A stretch of DNA of 64,000 nt from Pegea sp. RAD2-039 (Eukaryota > Chordata > Thaliacea > Salpida > Salpidae), in contig JAQGEQ010000263.1 in the NCBI GenBank assembly GCA_034620365.1, positions 930,001-994,000 of the forward strand, given 5' to 3'. The position numbers and the translations under genes were made by a program. This document shows positions 25,609 through 36,389 of the stretch, piece by piece. Positions within the stretch are counted from its first letter, which is position 1, and each line of letters begins with the position of its first letter. The notes below the pieces were generated by a model. It made no database searches. It saw only the letters and a program-made list of their open reading frames with translations, and had not been told where the DNA came from.

Positions 25609-27366
25609 ATGAGTCAAGCCAAGTTTTCACCATCTGATGATTATCCTGACTTAAAAGGTCACAACAATCATATGGCCAATTGTCTTACTAAAGAGATGTA
25701 CGCTCGTTTAAGAGACAAGAAAACTAAGAATGGATTTACATTTGATACTGCTATTCAAACCGGGGTCGATAATCCAGGTAAGAATATGAAAGAGCCAATA
25801 AAATGTTTATATTTTATATGATTGTTTTGTGATTAGGTCATCCGTTTATTATGACTGTTGGATGTGTTGCTGGTGATGAAGAGTCTTATGAGGACTTTGC
25901 TGAGTTGTTTGATCCAGTCATTGAAGCTCGTCATAATGGTTTCAAGAAAACAGACAAACATAAAACTGATATGAATCCAAAAAACTTGAAAGTAAATAAT
26001 TTAAAACAATCTTGATGGTTATAAAAAAAAAACGATTTTTTGGTATAGGGTGGAACTAATTTGGATCCAAAGTACGTTTTATCGTCTCGTGTTCGTACTG
26101 GACGTAGCATTCGAGGATTGTGTCTTCCTCCACACTGTTCAAGAGCTGAGCGACGAAAGGTTGAAAGCATTGCGACTGAAGGTTACCAGAAAAATATTTT
26201 ATCAAAAGTTTAATTAAAACATAAATATTTTTTATTTATTCAAACTTTTAAACGAATATTTTGGTGATTAAATTAAATTTCAGCTCTCGCTAAGTTAAGT
26301 GGAGACTTGAAAGGGAAATATTATCCACTAAAAGGGATGTCTGAAGAGCACCAGGAGCAACTAATCGCGGATCATTTTCTTTTTGATAAACCTGTTTCTC
26401 CTTTGCTTCTTGCCTCTAAGATGGCACGTGATTGGCCAGATGCAAGAGGAATTTGGTGATTATCTTACATTTCATTACTTTCAGTTTTATAAAATTTTAA
26501 ATTTCAGGCATAATGATAAAAAGAATTTCTTGGTTTGGGTGAATGAAGAAGATCATTTGAGAATCATCTCAATGCAGAAGGGAGGAAATATCAGTGAAGT
26601 CTTTCATCGTTGGTGCAAAGGAATTGCTGAAGTAATTTTCCTTACTTCATTCAATTTCTTGATTTTATTTTGAACTTTTTTTTAAGGTTGAAAAGCATAT
26701 GAAAGGTGCTGGTTATGAATACATGTGGAACCCACATCTTGGATATGTTCTTACTTGTCCTAGTAATCTAGGAACTGGTGTAAGAGCTGGTGTCCATGTC
26801 AAAATTCCTTTACTTTCGAAGCACGCTAAATTTGGTGATATTCTGAAAAAGTTGAGATTGCAAAAACGTGGAACTGGTAAGCAGTTTAAGAAAATTTATA
26901 AATAGATGAGTTACCTTCAGTTTGTTCAGTTGAAATTTTATTTAATTTTTCCTTTATTGCAATGATTGAATTATTACTTTAGGGTTTAAATGTTTACTTT
27001 TTTTTAAGTTTGTAGTTTTAAATATCAAGTGAATTATACCACAAAAGTTTAAGATTTACGTTTGAATCTACAAAATAAATCATACCATATATATTAAATT
27101 GATTACTTCATTTCTCTAGAAAAATTTGTATTTGCTATTCATCATTTAAAAGAAGATAACTGAAATGTTGATTTTGATTAGGTGGTGTTGATACTGCTTC
27201 TGAAGGTGGAACCTTCGATATCAGCAATGCTGACAGAATTGGATTTTCTGAAGTTGAACTCGTTCAGATGGTTGTTGATGGAGTTGAATTTTTGGTTAAT
27301 TGTGAAAAGAAATTGGAAAAGAAGCAAAGTATTGATGGAGATTTATCTGCTCTTAAACAAAAATAA
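25609..27366 (+). CDS. CK: Cytosolic creatine kinase, 7 exons, 375 aa
   Basis: Transfers phosphate between ATP and creatine to buffer cellular energy (ATP:guanido phosphotransferase family). Exons 25609-25777, 25837-25991, 26049-26181, 26284-26455, 26508-26631, 26687-26876 and 27182-27366 sum to 1128 nt, exactly 376 codons with TAA at 27364. The guanidino-specificity loop ([20 protein letters not shown]) has the creatine-kinase form, not the shorter-loop arginine-kinase form. Further landmarks are [19 protein letters not shown], the active-site Cys at about residue 275 ([13 protein letters not shown]) and the C-terminal flexible loop ([20 protein letters not shown]). There is no mitochondrial presequence, so a cytosolic enzyme is inferred; length matches family norms (about 380). 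The ATG is followed directly by [12 protein letters not shown]. Introns are short, except 304 bp before the last exon. An AATAAA overlaps the stop codon. Confidence 0.96.
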
Positions 27367-28725
27367 ATAGAATGACTTTGTAATTGTTGTACTGTATGCT
27401 TTAGTGTGATTACCAATTTAGTAGTTTATCAAACCGAAACCTTTCGATTGGTTTGTTGTATGGCTTAAATTCATTTATAACATTAAATTAAAAGAAATAA
27501 TATCTAAATAGTATAAAAAGCTTGTTATTGAAGTTTAGCTGATTTGATTTAATTCTTTTTCTTTTGACTTTTATTGACATTTTGTGTTTTCTAATTATAA
27601 ATTGTACATTGATTATTAGTGATGTGAGACCTTTATTCAGCTTAAAAATGATTTTATTCAAAACTAATTATCCTTTAAAAGATTAAACTTTGATCACACT
27701 AAAAGTGTTGCAACTTTCAAAAACGATTCAAGTGTTTTCAATGTCGTAAAAAAGTAGAAAATATGTAGCATTTAAGGTTTACAAGCTTACTTCTTTTTAA
27801 TCTCTAATACCAAGAGTTGGTAGAATAAACAAACTATTTTCATTATGTCTTATAAAGTTTATTTTTATAAGCTCTTTTAACTTTAGTTTAAACATGAAAT
27901 AGTTTTCAGAAAAGTAAAAATGTAAATATTATTTACTCTAAACAAAGGATATTTCTGATAATGTTCCCAATGTCACCTTAGTTTACAAAGTTAAAACCTT
28001 TTCGTCAAACTAAAGTTAATATTTGGTTTAACATAAAATCTAGTTTGAATTACATAAATGTTCCACCAAAATGCCTATTCAGTTATACAAGCTTATAGAT
28101 TCGAAATTTAGTTTATATATAATAATTTATCAAATAACTAATATTCGGTAACGAAAAACTTTAGTTAAACTGATAAAAGAAAACAGTTTTTTAAATGGAA
28201 TTTATCAATATGTTAAGTACATTTTTTTAAGTAAAAGTTTTTACGATAAAAAGAAAGATTTTAGTTTTCAAAAGGAATACATTTATGTATAGGTTTGTAC
28301 AAAATTTTAATTACTTTATTAAAATTAGATTTGGATTTAATCTTTTTGAATTTTGACGTAAGAAATCTAGCTAAGATAAAATCACTTTTAAGCTTAAATG
28401 GCAGATAGAAAGCGAAGAACAAAAGGTTTTTTTATGGCTATAACTTAATGACTATAAAAAGTTTGCTTCTCTATAACTGTAAAATTGTATCATTTATAAT
28501 TTTTTCTAATGTAAACGACTTCACTTTCAATCTGGTCATTTATTGATAGAATACAAACAGAAAGATTTTTCTGATATCTTAAAACTTACAAAGTATCTAC
28601 AAAAGACCACCAAAATTGATTTGTGATGAAAAGATTTGTTGTTTCCAGATGCTTAAATCTTATAGACTCAGATGTGTTAGTATAAAAGCACTCTCAACAA
28701 AAGAATTTGATTATATGAACAACAA
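27367..28725. other. AT-rich intergenic DNA
   Basis: Downstream flank of creatine kinase. No gene or repeat unit supported. Confidence 0.5.
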
Positions 28726-29345
28726 TAACATTTTCTAGTGCCCTGCCCTTAAGGATAAAATCGGTATCTTCATCTCTCATGATTAAAAATAGGATCACCA
28801 CCAAAACTATTTTTTCAGAAATGGCTTAGTCACTTTATACCAAATTCTCAAATCTTTTAAGATTGGAAATATTTGAACAAGATATGTCCATCTTAAGCTG
28901 GAGTTAAACTCTTCTGTATGGAATCCTCTATTTGAAAAAGATATTATTAAGATTAAATTTGTTCAAAGATCCTTTACTAGGAAAGCTTTTCTTGGACTTG
29001 GTATATCTTCTTCTCCATGTCTTATAAAGCTTCATACTAAATTCATACAATGAACTCTTTTTCCTCTGGTCTCTTATCATTGTTTGGAATTATTAAAAGT
29101 TTCTATTATCTTTACTTTAATGATTTCTTTACAAATGGTTCACACATCCTCAGAGATTGTCATTCAAAATTAACCCACCCAACAACTTTGATAACATATA
29201 GTGACTAGCTAATAGCTTTTTCAATAGGCTAACCATGGTTTGAAATCTTCTTTCCGACTCTATCAGTGCATCAAAATCTATCACTTCTTTAAAAATTGTG
29301 TAAAAGACTTTTTTTTTAAATAATTTCATTTACAAGTGATCTCAT
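28726..29345 (+). pseudogene. Decayed LINE reverse-transcriptase C-terminal fragment (second family)
   Basis: Plus-strand remnant of a CR1-type ORF2. Around 28898-29000 it reads LELNSSVWNPLFEKDIIKIK then VQRSFTRKAF, equivalent to the ILEYNVSAWMP region after the RT of the element at 14-16 kb. Farther on, in shifted frames, it has DFFTNGSHILRDCHSKL and then NLLSDSISASKSITSLKIV, the usual end of such ORFs. Several stops and frameshifts make it dead. Its C-terminus differs from the 14-kb family (SDSISAS against SDIAMSK), so at least two LINE families are present. It abuts the NATD1-like exon. Confidence 0.7.
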
Positions 29346-29383
29346 TCTGATAGTTTTGATTTCTAAATTAATTTTTTTAAACA

Positions 29384-29916
29384 AATTTCATCAATGAGTT
29401 CAACAAACATACTTTTTTAGACAAAAAATATTCATATTTTCTTCAGTATGATTATTTAGATGAAGCATAAATAGATCTTCAACATGTTTTTGTGTCTTCT
29501 AATCTACGTGGACGAGGTATTGCAAAGAAATTGGTTGAGGTAAAATAATTTTATTGGAATTCTAATTTACATTTTAATCAATTGAAAAAGATAAACAAGT
29601 AAAATAGAAAAGATAAATCTAATTATCTGGCAAGATGTATCAATTTGAATATAAAACAATTTTAAGGACTAATTAATTATCACAATATGAAGACAGATTA
29701 TTGCCCAACAGAGGGTTTATTAATATTTCAAACACACAAAAACAGAATAACAGTTTTGTTGTTAGGAGCTTTCACAAATTATATTTTGTATTTTAGAATT
29801 GTATTCAGTTTTGTATTGACAACAACTTGAAGATGAAAGCAACTTGTACATACGTTCAAAAGTATTTCAAGGAAAACTCTAACTGCAAATGGAAACATTT
29901 AGTGATAACTGTATGA
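29384..29916 (+). pseudogene. NATD1: NATD1-like GNAT N-acetyltransferase fragment with an in-frame stop
   Basis: Two plus-strand exons of a small GNAT-fold protein of the NATD1/GTLP1 type. Exon A (to 29539, donor GTAAAA) reads FLQYDYLDEA, then TAA at 29468-29470, then IDLQHVFVSSNLRGRGIAKK LVE; RGRGIAK is the acetyl-CoA-binding motif. Exon B (29797-29916, acceptor TTTTAG) reads FCIDNNLKMKATCTYVQKYF and ends HLVITV with TGA at 29914. The intron is retained, so it is not a processed copy. The stop lies where NATD1 proteins have a basic residue, so a single AAA-to-TAA change would explain it. The 5' exon(s) were not found; the decayed LINE lies immediately upstream. Either a recent pseudogene, a polymorphism or sequence error, or a gene using an alternative splice. 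Confidence 0.7.
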
Positions 29917-30254
29917 TTTCAACTAAGCTATTTTTTTATTATTTTCCTAAAGATATTTTCAGATTCTTTATTTCATGAAAACTCGAAATATAAACTTTGA
30001 AATAAACCAATGACAAAAATAATCGCTGTAATTTAATGAGGCAACAATATGAGAAATAAATTATCAATTTTCCAGATGAACGAACGAACTAAGAGGCAAG
30101 TTAGAAAATAAAATCAAACTTTTGAAGTTAGAAAATATTGCATCTAAATTTTCATAGGTTAACTTCATCACAAAATACTGAAAAAAGTCTAAGAAAATCA
30201 AAATAGGTGAGATACAAACACAGTAATTGCATAACAACAAATCACAGATGCAAG

Positions 30255-30772
30255 CAAGACGACAAATTAGCAAGACGACAAATTAGCAAGACGACAAATT
30301 AGCAAGACGACAAATCAGCAAGACGACAAATTAGTAAGATGACAAATTAGCAAGACGACAAATTAGTAAGATGACAAATTAGCAAGACGACAAATTAGTA
30401 AGACGACAAATCAGCAAGACGACAAATTAGTAAGACGACAAATTAGCAAGACGACAAATTAGCAAGACGACAAATCAGCAAGACGACAAATTAGTAAGAT
30501 GAAAAATTAGCAAGACGACAAATTAGCAAGACGACAAATTAGTAAGACGACAAATTAGTAAGACGACAAATTAGTAAGACGACAAATTAGCAAGATGACA
30601 AATTAGTAAGACGACAAATTAGCAAGACGACAAATTAGCAAGACGACAAATTAGCAAGACGACAAATTAGCAAGACGACAAATTAGTAAGACGACAAATT
30701 AGCAAGACGACAAATTAGCAAGACGACAAATTAGCAAGACGACAAATTAGCAAGACGACAAATTAGTAAGAA
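30255..30772 (+). repeat. 16-bp minisatellite, about 32 tandem copies
   Basis: Head-to-tail array of the unit CAAGACGACAAATTAG, with recurrent variants at a few positions only (first C or T; GACGAC or GATGAC; AAATTAG or AAATCAG). Copies are nearly identical and the array has no spacers. The last copy ends about 22 bp from the SCCPDH stop codon, so the array lies in or just beyond that gene's 3'UTR. A period of 16 is not a multiple of three, and no protein-coding use is suggested. Confidence 0.97.
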
Positions 30773-30793
30773 ATAAGTATAACTCCATCAATT

Positions 30794-32053
30794 TTAAACG
30801 GATTTATCTACAACTTTGAAAACAATTCCTCGATTTTGTAACCTTTCAAAGATAGTGGTGTCTGAAAACGCAGAAGCAGTAGTAAAAACCCCTCCCGACC
30901 CAGGCAACTTGTCCATCTCTTTGACAGCAATTAGTCCACACTGAACCATAAAGATTGGCGTGGCCACATAACCAGGTTCGGGACCAGCAACTTTAACAGT
31001 GACCTTTTGATCAAATTGAGCTTTTTTATCTTCACCGCATGAATTGCTGTGTCCAAATCCAAATAAAGTCAGAACAAAGCTAGTTTCGTTCATCTGCTCT
31101 TCACTAGGACCTTCATGAGAGACTGCTCCTCCGCTAAAGAACTTAGGATAACGTAACAACAACCTTTGACCCCAGCTTCTAGGGGCGAGAAGTGTAAACA
31201 TCGCACCAAAAATAATCATTAAAAGCGAACTGAAAAAGGATTTGATGAGAAAATACATATTGAACTGAACAGGTCGGAGTTGGTTTTTGGAATGTAAATA
31301 ACGCTGTGAACGCCGAACCACAGATGAATCGGCACCTGGGAAAGGGAACGCGTATTTATTCAGCTCATTTTTATAGAAGAGGAACTGATGACGTGGAAGT
31401 CTAGGTCCGTAAGTAGGTAGGTGGGTGAAATTCATACTTTGTCGTAATTTACGAAGAGTTGAAACGTCACCTAGACCATATACAGCACTTTCATAAGTAG
31501 CAAAGTGGGCCACACTACTTTTAGGACCAGTAATGATATCAAGGTAAGCATCTACAGCAGATAATTGACCTTCAATTTGTTTTCGAGTAAATTCGACGCC
31601 TAAATCACTTGGCACGCTGTCAAACCCACATGCCCCTATCACATAAACTCCATTCTGTTCAGCTTTTTCATCATATTTTTGCTGCATACTTTCTAGAAAT
31701 TGTGGCTCCCCACAAACATCCAAATGTGAACAACCTGCAGATACACAGGCAGCTACAACTTTTTCACCATAGTGTCGATAAGGACCCACACAATTTAGAA
31801 CAACTCGTGTTTGTCGGGCGAGGTCTAAAAGTGATTCTTCATCTTCAATATCAGCAACCAAAAGATCACAAGCATCTTTGAGGTTTGTTGAGTCTAACAT
31901 TTTCTCCAGGCGAGACCGGTTACGACCAGCAACTGCCCATTTAATACCTTCGTCCTGGTACACGCGTCCTATTTCCATAGCAACACGTTGGCCAGTGAAG
32001 CCAGTAGCTCCAAACACAACTAGGTCAAACTTTCTGTAATTATTTTTGTTCAT
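30794..32053 (-). CDS. SCCPDH: Saccharopine dehydrogenase-like oxidoreductase (SCCPDH), intronless
   Basis: 419-aa single-exon protein. The N-terminal Rossmann fold carries the dinucleotide motif VVFGATGFTGQRVA (residues 12-25), followed by WAVAGRNRSRLEKML, RVVLNCVGPYRHYGEKVV, SHLDVCGEPQF and GACGFDSVPSDLG, all standard for SCCPDH-type proteins. A hydrophobic segment (FFSSLLMIIFGAMFTLLAP, about residues 268-286) is the usual membrane/lipid-droplet-associated helix of this family. The C-terminus carries GYVATPIFMVQCGL and LPGSGGVFTTASAF. The enzymatic substrate of the animal family is not established; lipid-droplet or mitochondrial membrane location is family knowledge. ATG at 32053 lies 18 nt after a very good 3' splice acceptor (TATTTTTCAG, 32072-32073) although the coding region has no intron. 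VPS72 ends 279 bp upstream on the same strand. Confidence 0.95.
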   Translation of the reverse strand: MNKNNYRKFDLVVFGATGFTGQRVAMEIGRVYQDEGIKWAVAGRNRSRLEKMLDSTNLKDACDLLVADIEDEESLLDLARQTRVVLNCVGPYRHYGEKVVAACVSAGCSHLDVCGEPQFLESMQQKYDEKAEQNGVYVIGACGFDSVPSDLGVEFTRKQIEGQLSAVDAYLDIITGPKSSVAHFATYESAVYGLGDVSTLRKLRQSMNFTHLPTYGPRLPRHQFLFYKNELNKYAFPFPGADSSVVRRSQRYLHSKNQLRPVQFNMYFLIKSFFSSLLMIIFGAMFTLLAPRSWGQRLLLRYPKFFSGGAVSHEGPSEEQMNETSFVLTLFGFGHSNSCGEDKKAQFDQKVTVKVAGPEPGYVATPIFMVQCGLIAVKEMDKLPGSGGVFTTASAFSDTTIFERLQNRGIVFKVVDKSV

Positions 32054-32332
32054 TATTTAATTGAAATTAATCTGAAAAATAGAAAATATTTAAAAATTAT
32101 AAATTGGTTCAAAGATTTCGAAATCTGTTTATTGTTTTTCATGAATAGAGTCTTTTACAGAAGATTCAAAACTTTTTACTGAAATAAACGACAAATAGGT
32201 GATTCAAGATAAGATTTCGAAGTCACATATAAAGTTGAGCAAACTAAAAACTTTGAAACAGAACAACAAACACAAAAGTTGACAAAAAAAGCCAGCTAAG
32301 CAACTATTCAAAATATATTCAGTTCTATTAAT

Positions 32333-33643
32333 CTAAAAACTGTCATTAGCTTCCATTTTGATGGCTTTAACATTCATTCGATTTTCCATTTTTACTTCTT
32401 CATAAACTGCTCGTATTTCCTTCAAAGCAGCAATATCATGATATCGGATACCAGTAACTGGATCACAATATCTGCAAATTTCACATTAGAGTTGATACAC
32501 ACAAGCAAGGACCAACCTTGCAGGTTTACCGGTCACCGGACAGGTAGCTGGTGACGGTGGTTCCTTAATAGTCTTTACACATTCATCGTATTTCTCATCC
32601 AGTGTTGAATAGTCAGAAAAGATGTAGAACTGACGAGAAAAACGATTATCTTTCAAAGTGCTGAAAAGGAAGACATTAAAAAGATGAAAAGATCAATTAT
32701 CGGACATACTCTTGCTCATCTTTCATGTCATGATCGTACATAGTAAGTGAAAGTTCAATTATTGTGGGCACACCTTCTAGTCGTGACCGTTTGTAAGAAT
32801 TCATTGTCCGCTTTCGTGTTTCTTCCAACCTCAAATAGTTTTCTGTAAGAAGATAAATGAAATGAATGATTTATGTCTTCATCTCGCTTACCGAGTGACT
32901 TCACATTCTTCTTTTCAGTTTTTTCAGCCTCAGCCATCAGTTCTTCTTGTGTCAATCTCCTCACCTACAAAACAAGAGAGTAGTTGCTAAAAACCAGTTG
33001 TGGGTTTTGTTTTTACAAATTGAGTTTGAGAAACTTTTGATAACAATCAAAGTATCAGAAGTTCGAAATTTAGATGAACAGTTTTCAAAATCGAATTTCC
33101 CACCTCCGTAGTGGCTTTCTTCGGCAAACCTCTCTTCTTCTTATGTACTTCTTCTCTTTCCTTCTTTCTGATGTTTGTCAACAAAGTGTTTTTGGCAGTT
33201 GCCTGTCTGCTTGATTTACGAACTAACAACGAAGTTAAATTACAATAAAAAAGCTGATTACAAGAAAAGTGACAATTACCTTGCTGGTCTAGTGCTGAGA
33301 AGTTTTTATCTTTGAGAGAGATATCTTCTGATACTTTTGGTTTCTTTGGAAGAGCAGGAGGTTTTCTACTCGGTTCTTTGTACCCTTTTATAATCTTTTT
33401 CCGGCGAGGCTGATCTACATCCTCATCAAAAACTTCATTATTATCATCTTCTTCTGAGTTATCAAAATCAGAATCAACATCATCAGCAGAGTCTTCTTGC
33501 CCTGATTGAAAATCCCCATCTTCTGCAACCTCCTCAAATCCTCCATAAGTATTCTTGTAAAAGTCATCTTCGCCCAGCTCCTCTTCTAGGACTTTCGACA
33601 TTCGGTTTCCGGCGTTACATCGTTTTTCGCGAGCGGCAGCCAT
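32333..33643 (-). CDS. VPS72: VPS72/YL1, H2A.Z chaperone subunit of SRCAP/TIP60 complexes
   Basis: Nuclear YL1 protein; the family binds the H2A.Z-H2B dimer and delivers it to SRCAP/SWR1-type remodellers. Six exons. Start ATG at 33643 (MAAAREKRCNAGNRMSKVLE; an upstream TTG at 33649 is in frame but not a start). Next come the acidic tract typical of YL1 (DSDFDNSEEDDNNEVFDEDV), the basic segment (RRKKIIKGYKEPSRKPP), VRKSSRQATAKNTLL and VRRLTQEELMAEAEKTEKKN. The YL1_C domain lies in the last two exons (TCPVTGKPARYCDPVTGIRY, then HDIAALKEIRAVYEE), stop TAG at 32333. Introns are short. AATAAA on this strand at 32128-32133 is about 200 nt past the stop. An acceptor-like TATTAG at 33671-33672 lies 27 nt before the ATG. 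It is the middle gene of a close minus-strand trio. Confidence 0.95.
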
Positions 33644-33898
33644 AATCAAACGTTCAAATTTAACAGCAAGCTAATAGTCGTTGAAAAAATACAAAAACAA
33701 AAGTGATGATAAGAGCTTGGTATAAAAAATTAAAAACTGACAAACAAGTTATTCAATAAATAACTATTTTTTTCAGCAAACAAATAACTTAAAGAGATTA
33801 AGTAAATTATTTCATAATTTAATCCGAAAAACAAATAAAAGAATGAAAAAGTTATCAAAAAAACCTAGAATGGATCAAAACTAAAAATTCACAAAAAG

Positions 33899-35530
33899 TT
33901 ACTCAAATACTCTCTGAAAGGTGTGGCTGTCAAAATGGTCAGTAGTATTGAAGACTTGACGAAGGAATTTTAAATGAATATCTACACCTCTACTCTTTTT
34001 CCTAGACCAACTGTTTAAATCATAATAAATGTCAATATCATTATTTTCTTGTTTCCGTTTTCTTATTTTTTGAATTAAATAGTTTCTTACACTTCTAAAA
34101 TACTCAGAAATAAAGTACTTCCTTAGCTTTGACAATCGGGACAATTCTGTTAAGTTGAAAGCCCCTGGAATGAATGGGCACTTATAAAACGCTTTAGCCA
34201 ATGCATCTAACGATTGTGTACTTGGCATATACCAATTAGGGTTGGTTGCATGATCAAGTTCTTTTTGGTTATTGAAACGAACTCTCGCGAATAGCATTTC
34301 AACTGAACAGTGGGCAGTAGGCTGGAAACATAAATTTTTTGTTTGTGACACCAAAATATAAGGATTCAGCGCCATTTTAGAAGCAGCATCATAAAAACAG
34401 ATGTCCATCTGGTGTTCTTTTCCACAGTAACATAAAAGGTCGCCTGTAAAACCCTTTATAAGTGGTTTGTTATCATCTTTGACGTGATTTTTATTTGGCT
34501 TGCTAAGAAATGTTCTATATATATCGACAAACCTTTCAGCAATAAACTCATTTTGATTACTATTGTGATAAGTATTGGAAGAAACATCGACATCATTTTG
34601 ATTGCCTATCAAATTGGTTGTAGAATAATGTGGCATTATTGCTGCTTGAGAGATAGTAGCTGATGTATCTTCAACAAAACTAGGTTTTGATGTTTGTTCA
34701 ATAGATTCAATTGTACAATTTGTATCTGCTATTCCACAACTTTTATTAATTTGGTCAACATTTTTATAAACTATAGATCTAGCTTCATCAATTTGGCTTT
34801 TACTCCAACTGACATTATTTTCTAAACGTTTTCGACTAAACCAATCGAGAATATTGTTAAGTGGATAACTATGTTTCTCTGCTAGAGTACTCAAATGACT
34901 CTCATTTGGATATGGAAACTCACAAAAGCAAGCTAAGAGATCCTTTTCACAAACGGAAGAAATTACATTGCCAGATTCAACATGATCATTTTCAACATGG
35001 CCATGACAGACTAACCATTGTCTTAAGGTGTTTGCTTCAGGCCGAAGAATAGAAGGCAGGTTTGTCTGAAGATTAGGATTCTGATGCTTTGGCAAAGATG
35101 GTAGTTTTGTAGGTTCCTTAATAAATTTATATGTTAAACTTTTGGTTAAACATAATTCATTTACAGGATCAGAAAGTTGGGAATTTTCTGCTAGTTCAAC
35201 TGTTCTCTCCTTATTATTTACTGATGAATTTTCATTAGTAGGATTCAATGACCTGTTATTAATGACATCAGCAGTTTTTTGATAAATAAGGTTTTCATAA
35301 CCAGATCTTCGAAGACGAGAATTTTTAGGATTAGCTTTCTCTGGATCAGATTTTATTTGCTTAAATTGATAAGCTTCAAGCGGATTTTTTTCTACTGCTA
35401 CATGCATGTTTGTTAAATCAATATGACCTGGAATCAGAACTCCAGCAAATTGCTTTTTTCTACCATCAATTTCATCAGAGTTATTATTGCTTATAACTTT
35501 TTGATTTGAATTTCCAAAACAACTTTCCAT
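33899..35530 (-). CDS. Divergent homeodomain-like protein, intronless, 543 aa
   Basis: Single open frame. Residues about 195-240 look like helices 1-3 of an atypical homeodomain: LLACFCEFPYPNESHLSTLA followed by EKHSYPLNNILDWFSRKRLE. The Trp-Phe of helix 3 (W230, F231) is present, but the position of the near-invariant Asn51 is Arg (WFSRKR against WFQNRR). A second weak homeodomain-like stretch near the C-terminus (about 445-505) contains YKCPFIPGAFNLTELSRL and YFISEYFRSVRNYLIQKI, followed by basic KIRKRKQ. The regions between are Asn/Ser-rich and probably disordered. Transcription-factor function is inferred; I cannot assign an orthologue. ATG at 35530; an acceptor-like TGTTTAG lies 30 nt upstream (35561-35562). 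The stop is 255 bp upstream of the VPS72 ATG on the same strand. Confidence 0.75.
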   Translation of the reverse strand: MESCFGNSNQKVISNNNSDEIDGRKKQFAGVLIPGHIDLTNMHVAVEKNPLEAYQFKQIKSDPEKANPKNSRLRRSGYENLIYQKTADVINNRSLNPTNENSSVNNKERTVELAENSQLSDPVNELCLTKSLTYKFIKEPTKLPSLPKHQNPNLQTNLPSILRPEANTLRQWLVCHGHVENDHVESGNVISSVCEKDLLACFCEFPYPNESHLSTLAEKHSYPLNNILDWFSRKRLENNVSWSKSQIDEARSIVYKNVDQINKSCGIADTNCTIESIEQTSKPSFVEDTSATISQAAIMPHYSTTNLIGNQNDVDVSSNTYHNSNQNEFIAERFVDIYRTFLSKPNKNHVKDDNKPLIKGFTGDLLCYCGKEHQMDICFYDAASKMALNPYILVSQTKNLCFQPTAHCSVEMLFARVRFNNQKELDHATNPNWYMPSTQSLDALAKAFYKCPFIPGAFNLTELSRLSKLRKYFISEYFRSVRNYLIQKIRKRKQENNDIDIYYDLNSWSRKKSRGVDIHLKFLRQVFNTTDHFDSHTFQRVFE

Positions 35531-36389
35531 TGATTATTCTTTTTGTAATAACAAAACCAACTAAACAGATTTATGTTGAAAAAATTCACTTATTAAGTGT
35601 ATTTTATCTACATTAAGACTATATATGAAATTAAACTATATATGCATAGTACATATAACCATATCTTATTAAAGTAAATTATATAGTCCTTTCAATATAA
35701 TTTACAAAAAAAAACAATTTATAAAAATATATTAGTCTACAATAAAATAGTTACTTAAATTCTTTTATTATATAAAAAATTATATAACTGTTGAAGTATT
35801 AGCATCTAAACTAATGCCTAAAAAATTATATTATATTAAAAAAACTACAATGAATTAAAAGTGATCATTAAATTAATAAAAACAAAAAAAGGACAACTTA
35901 TAAATCACAAAAAGTGAAACATAGATATTAAAACTCTTAAAAAAAAACTTTATATAAAGTATACTAAATTAATTGACAAAATATCAAACTTATTTTATTA
36001 ATGGCTGGTAAAGCATATGTAATAAATTAAATATCTCTCTTATAAAAATATTATTTATTAAATAGTTTCCTTAACAGTTATTTGATATGTAATACTGACA
36101 TACCTTCTCTATGCTCTCATATCAATCTTTCGACTCATCTTGTATTCTATTCATATTATTTCTGTATTAATCTTAAATTGTGAAATCTACAACTTTTCAA
36201 TAACCTTTTGGTTCATATAACTAAATAATTTTTTACTGAAGCAAAGTAAAGCTGGTTTAAGCAATTCTAATACTAAAGACTAAAATGGCTTTTCACCAAA
36301 TAGTTTGTTTTGTATAAAACTTCAAATATCAGACTGAACGAATAATAATTATTAGTGCTTACAAAAGGTTTTGAATTTTTTTCCTCTCT
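35531..36389. other. AT-rich upstream/intergenic DNA
   Basis: Very AT-rich flank upstream of the homeodomain gene, no gene seen. Confidence 0.5.

Noticed and set aside
30255-30772. Repeat array resembling a CRISPR at first glance
   Set aside because: The 16-bp units are contiguous with no unique spacers, and the setting is an animal genome; it is a minisatellite.
31609-31881. 90-codon plus-strand frame
   Set aside because: Antisense shadow of the SCCPDH coding region.
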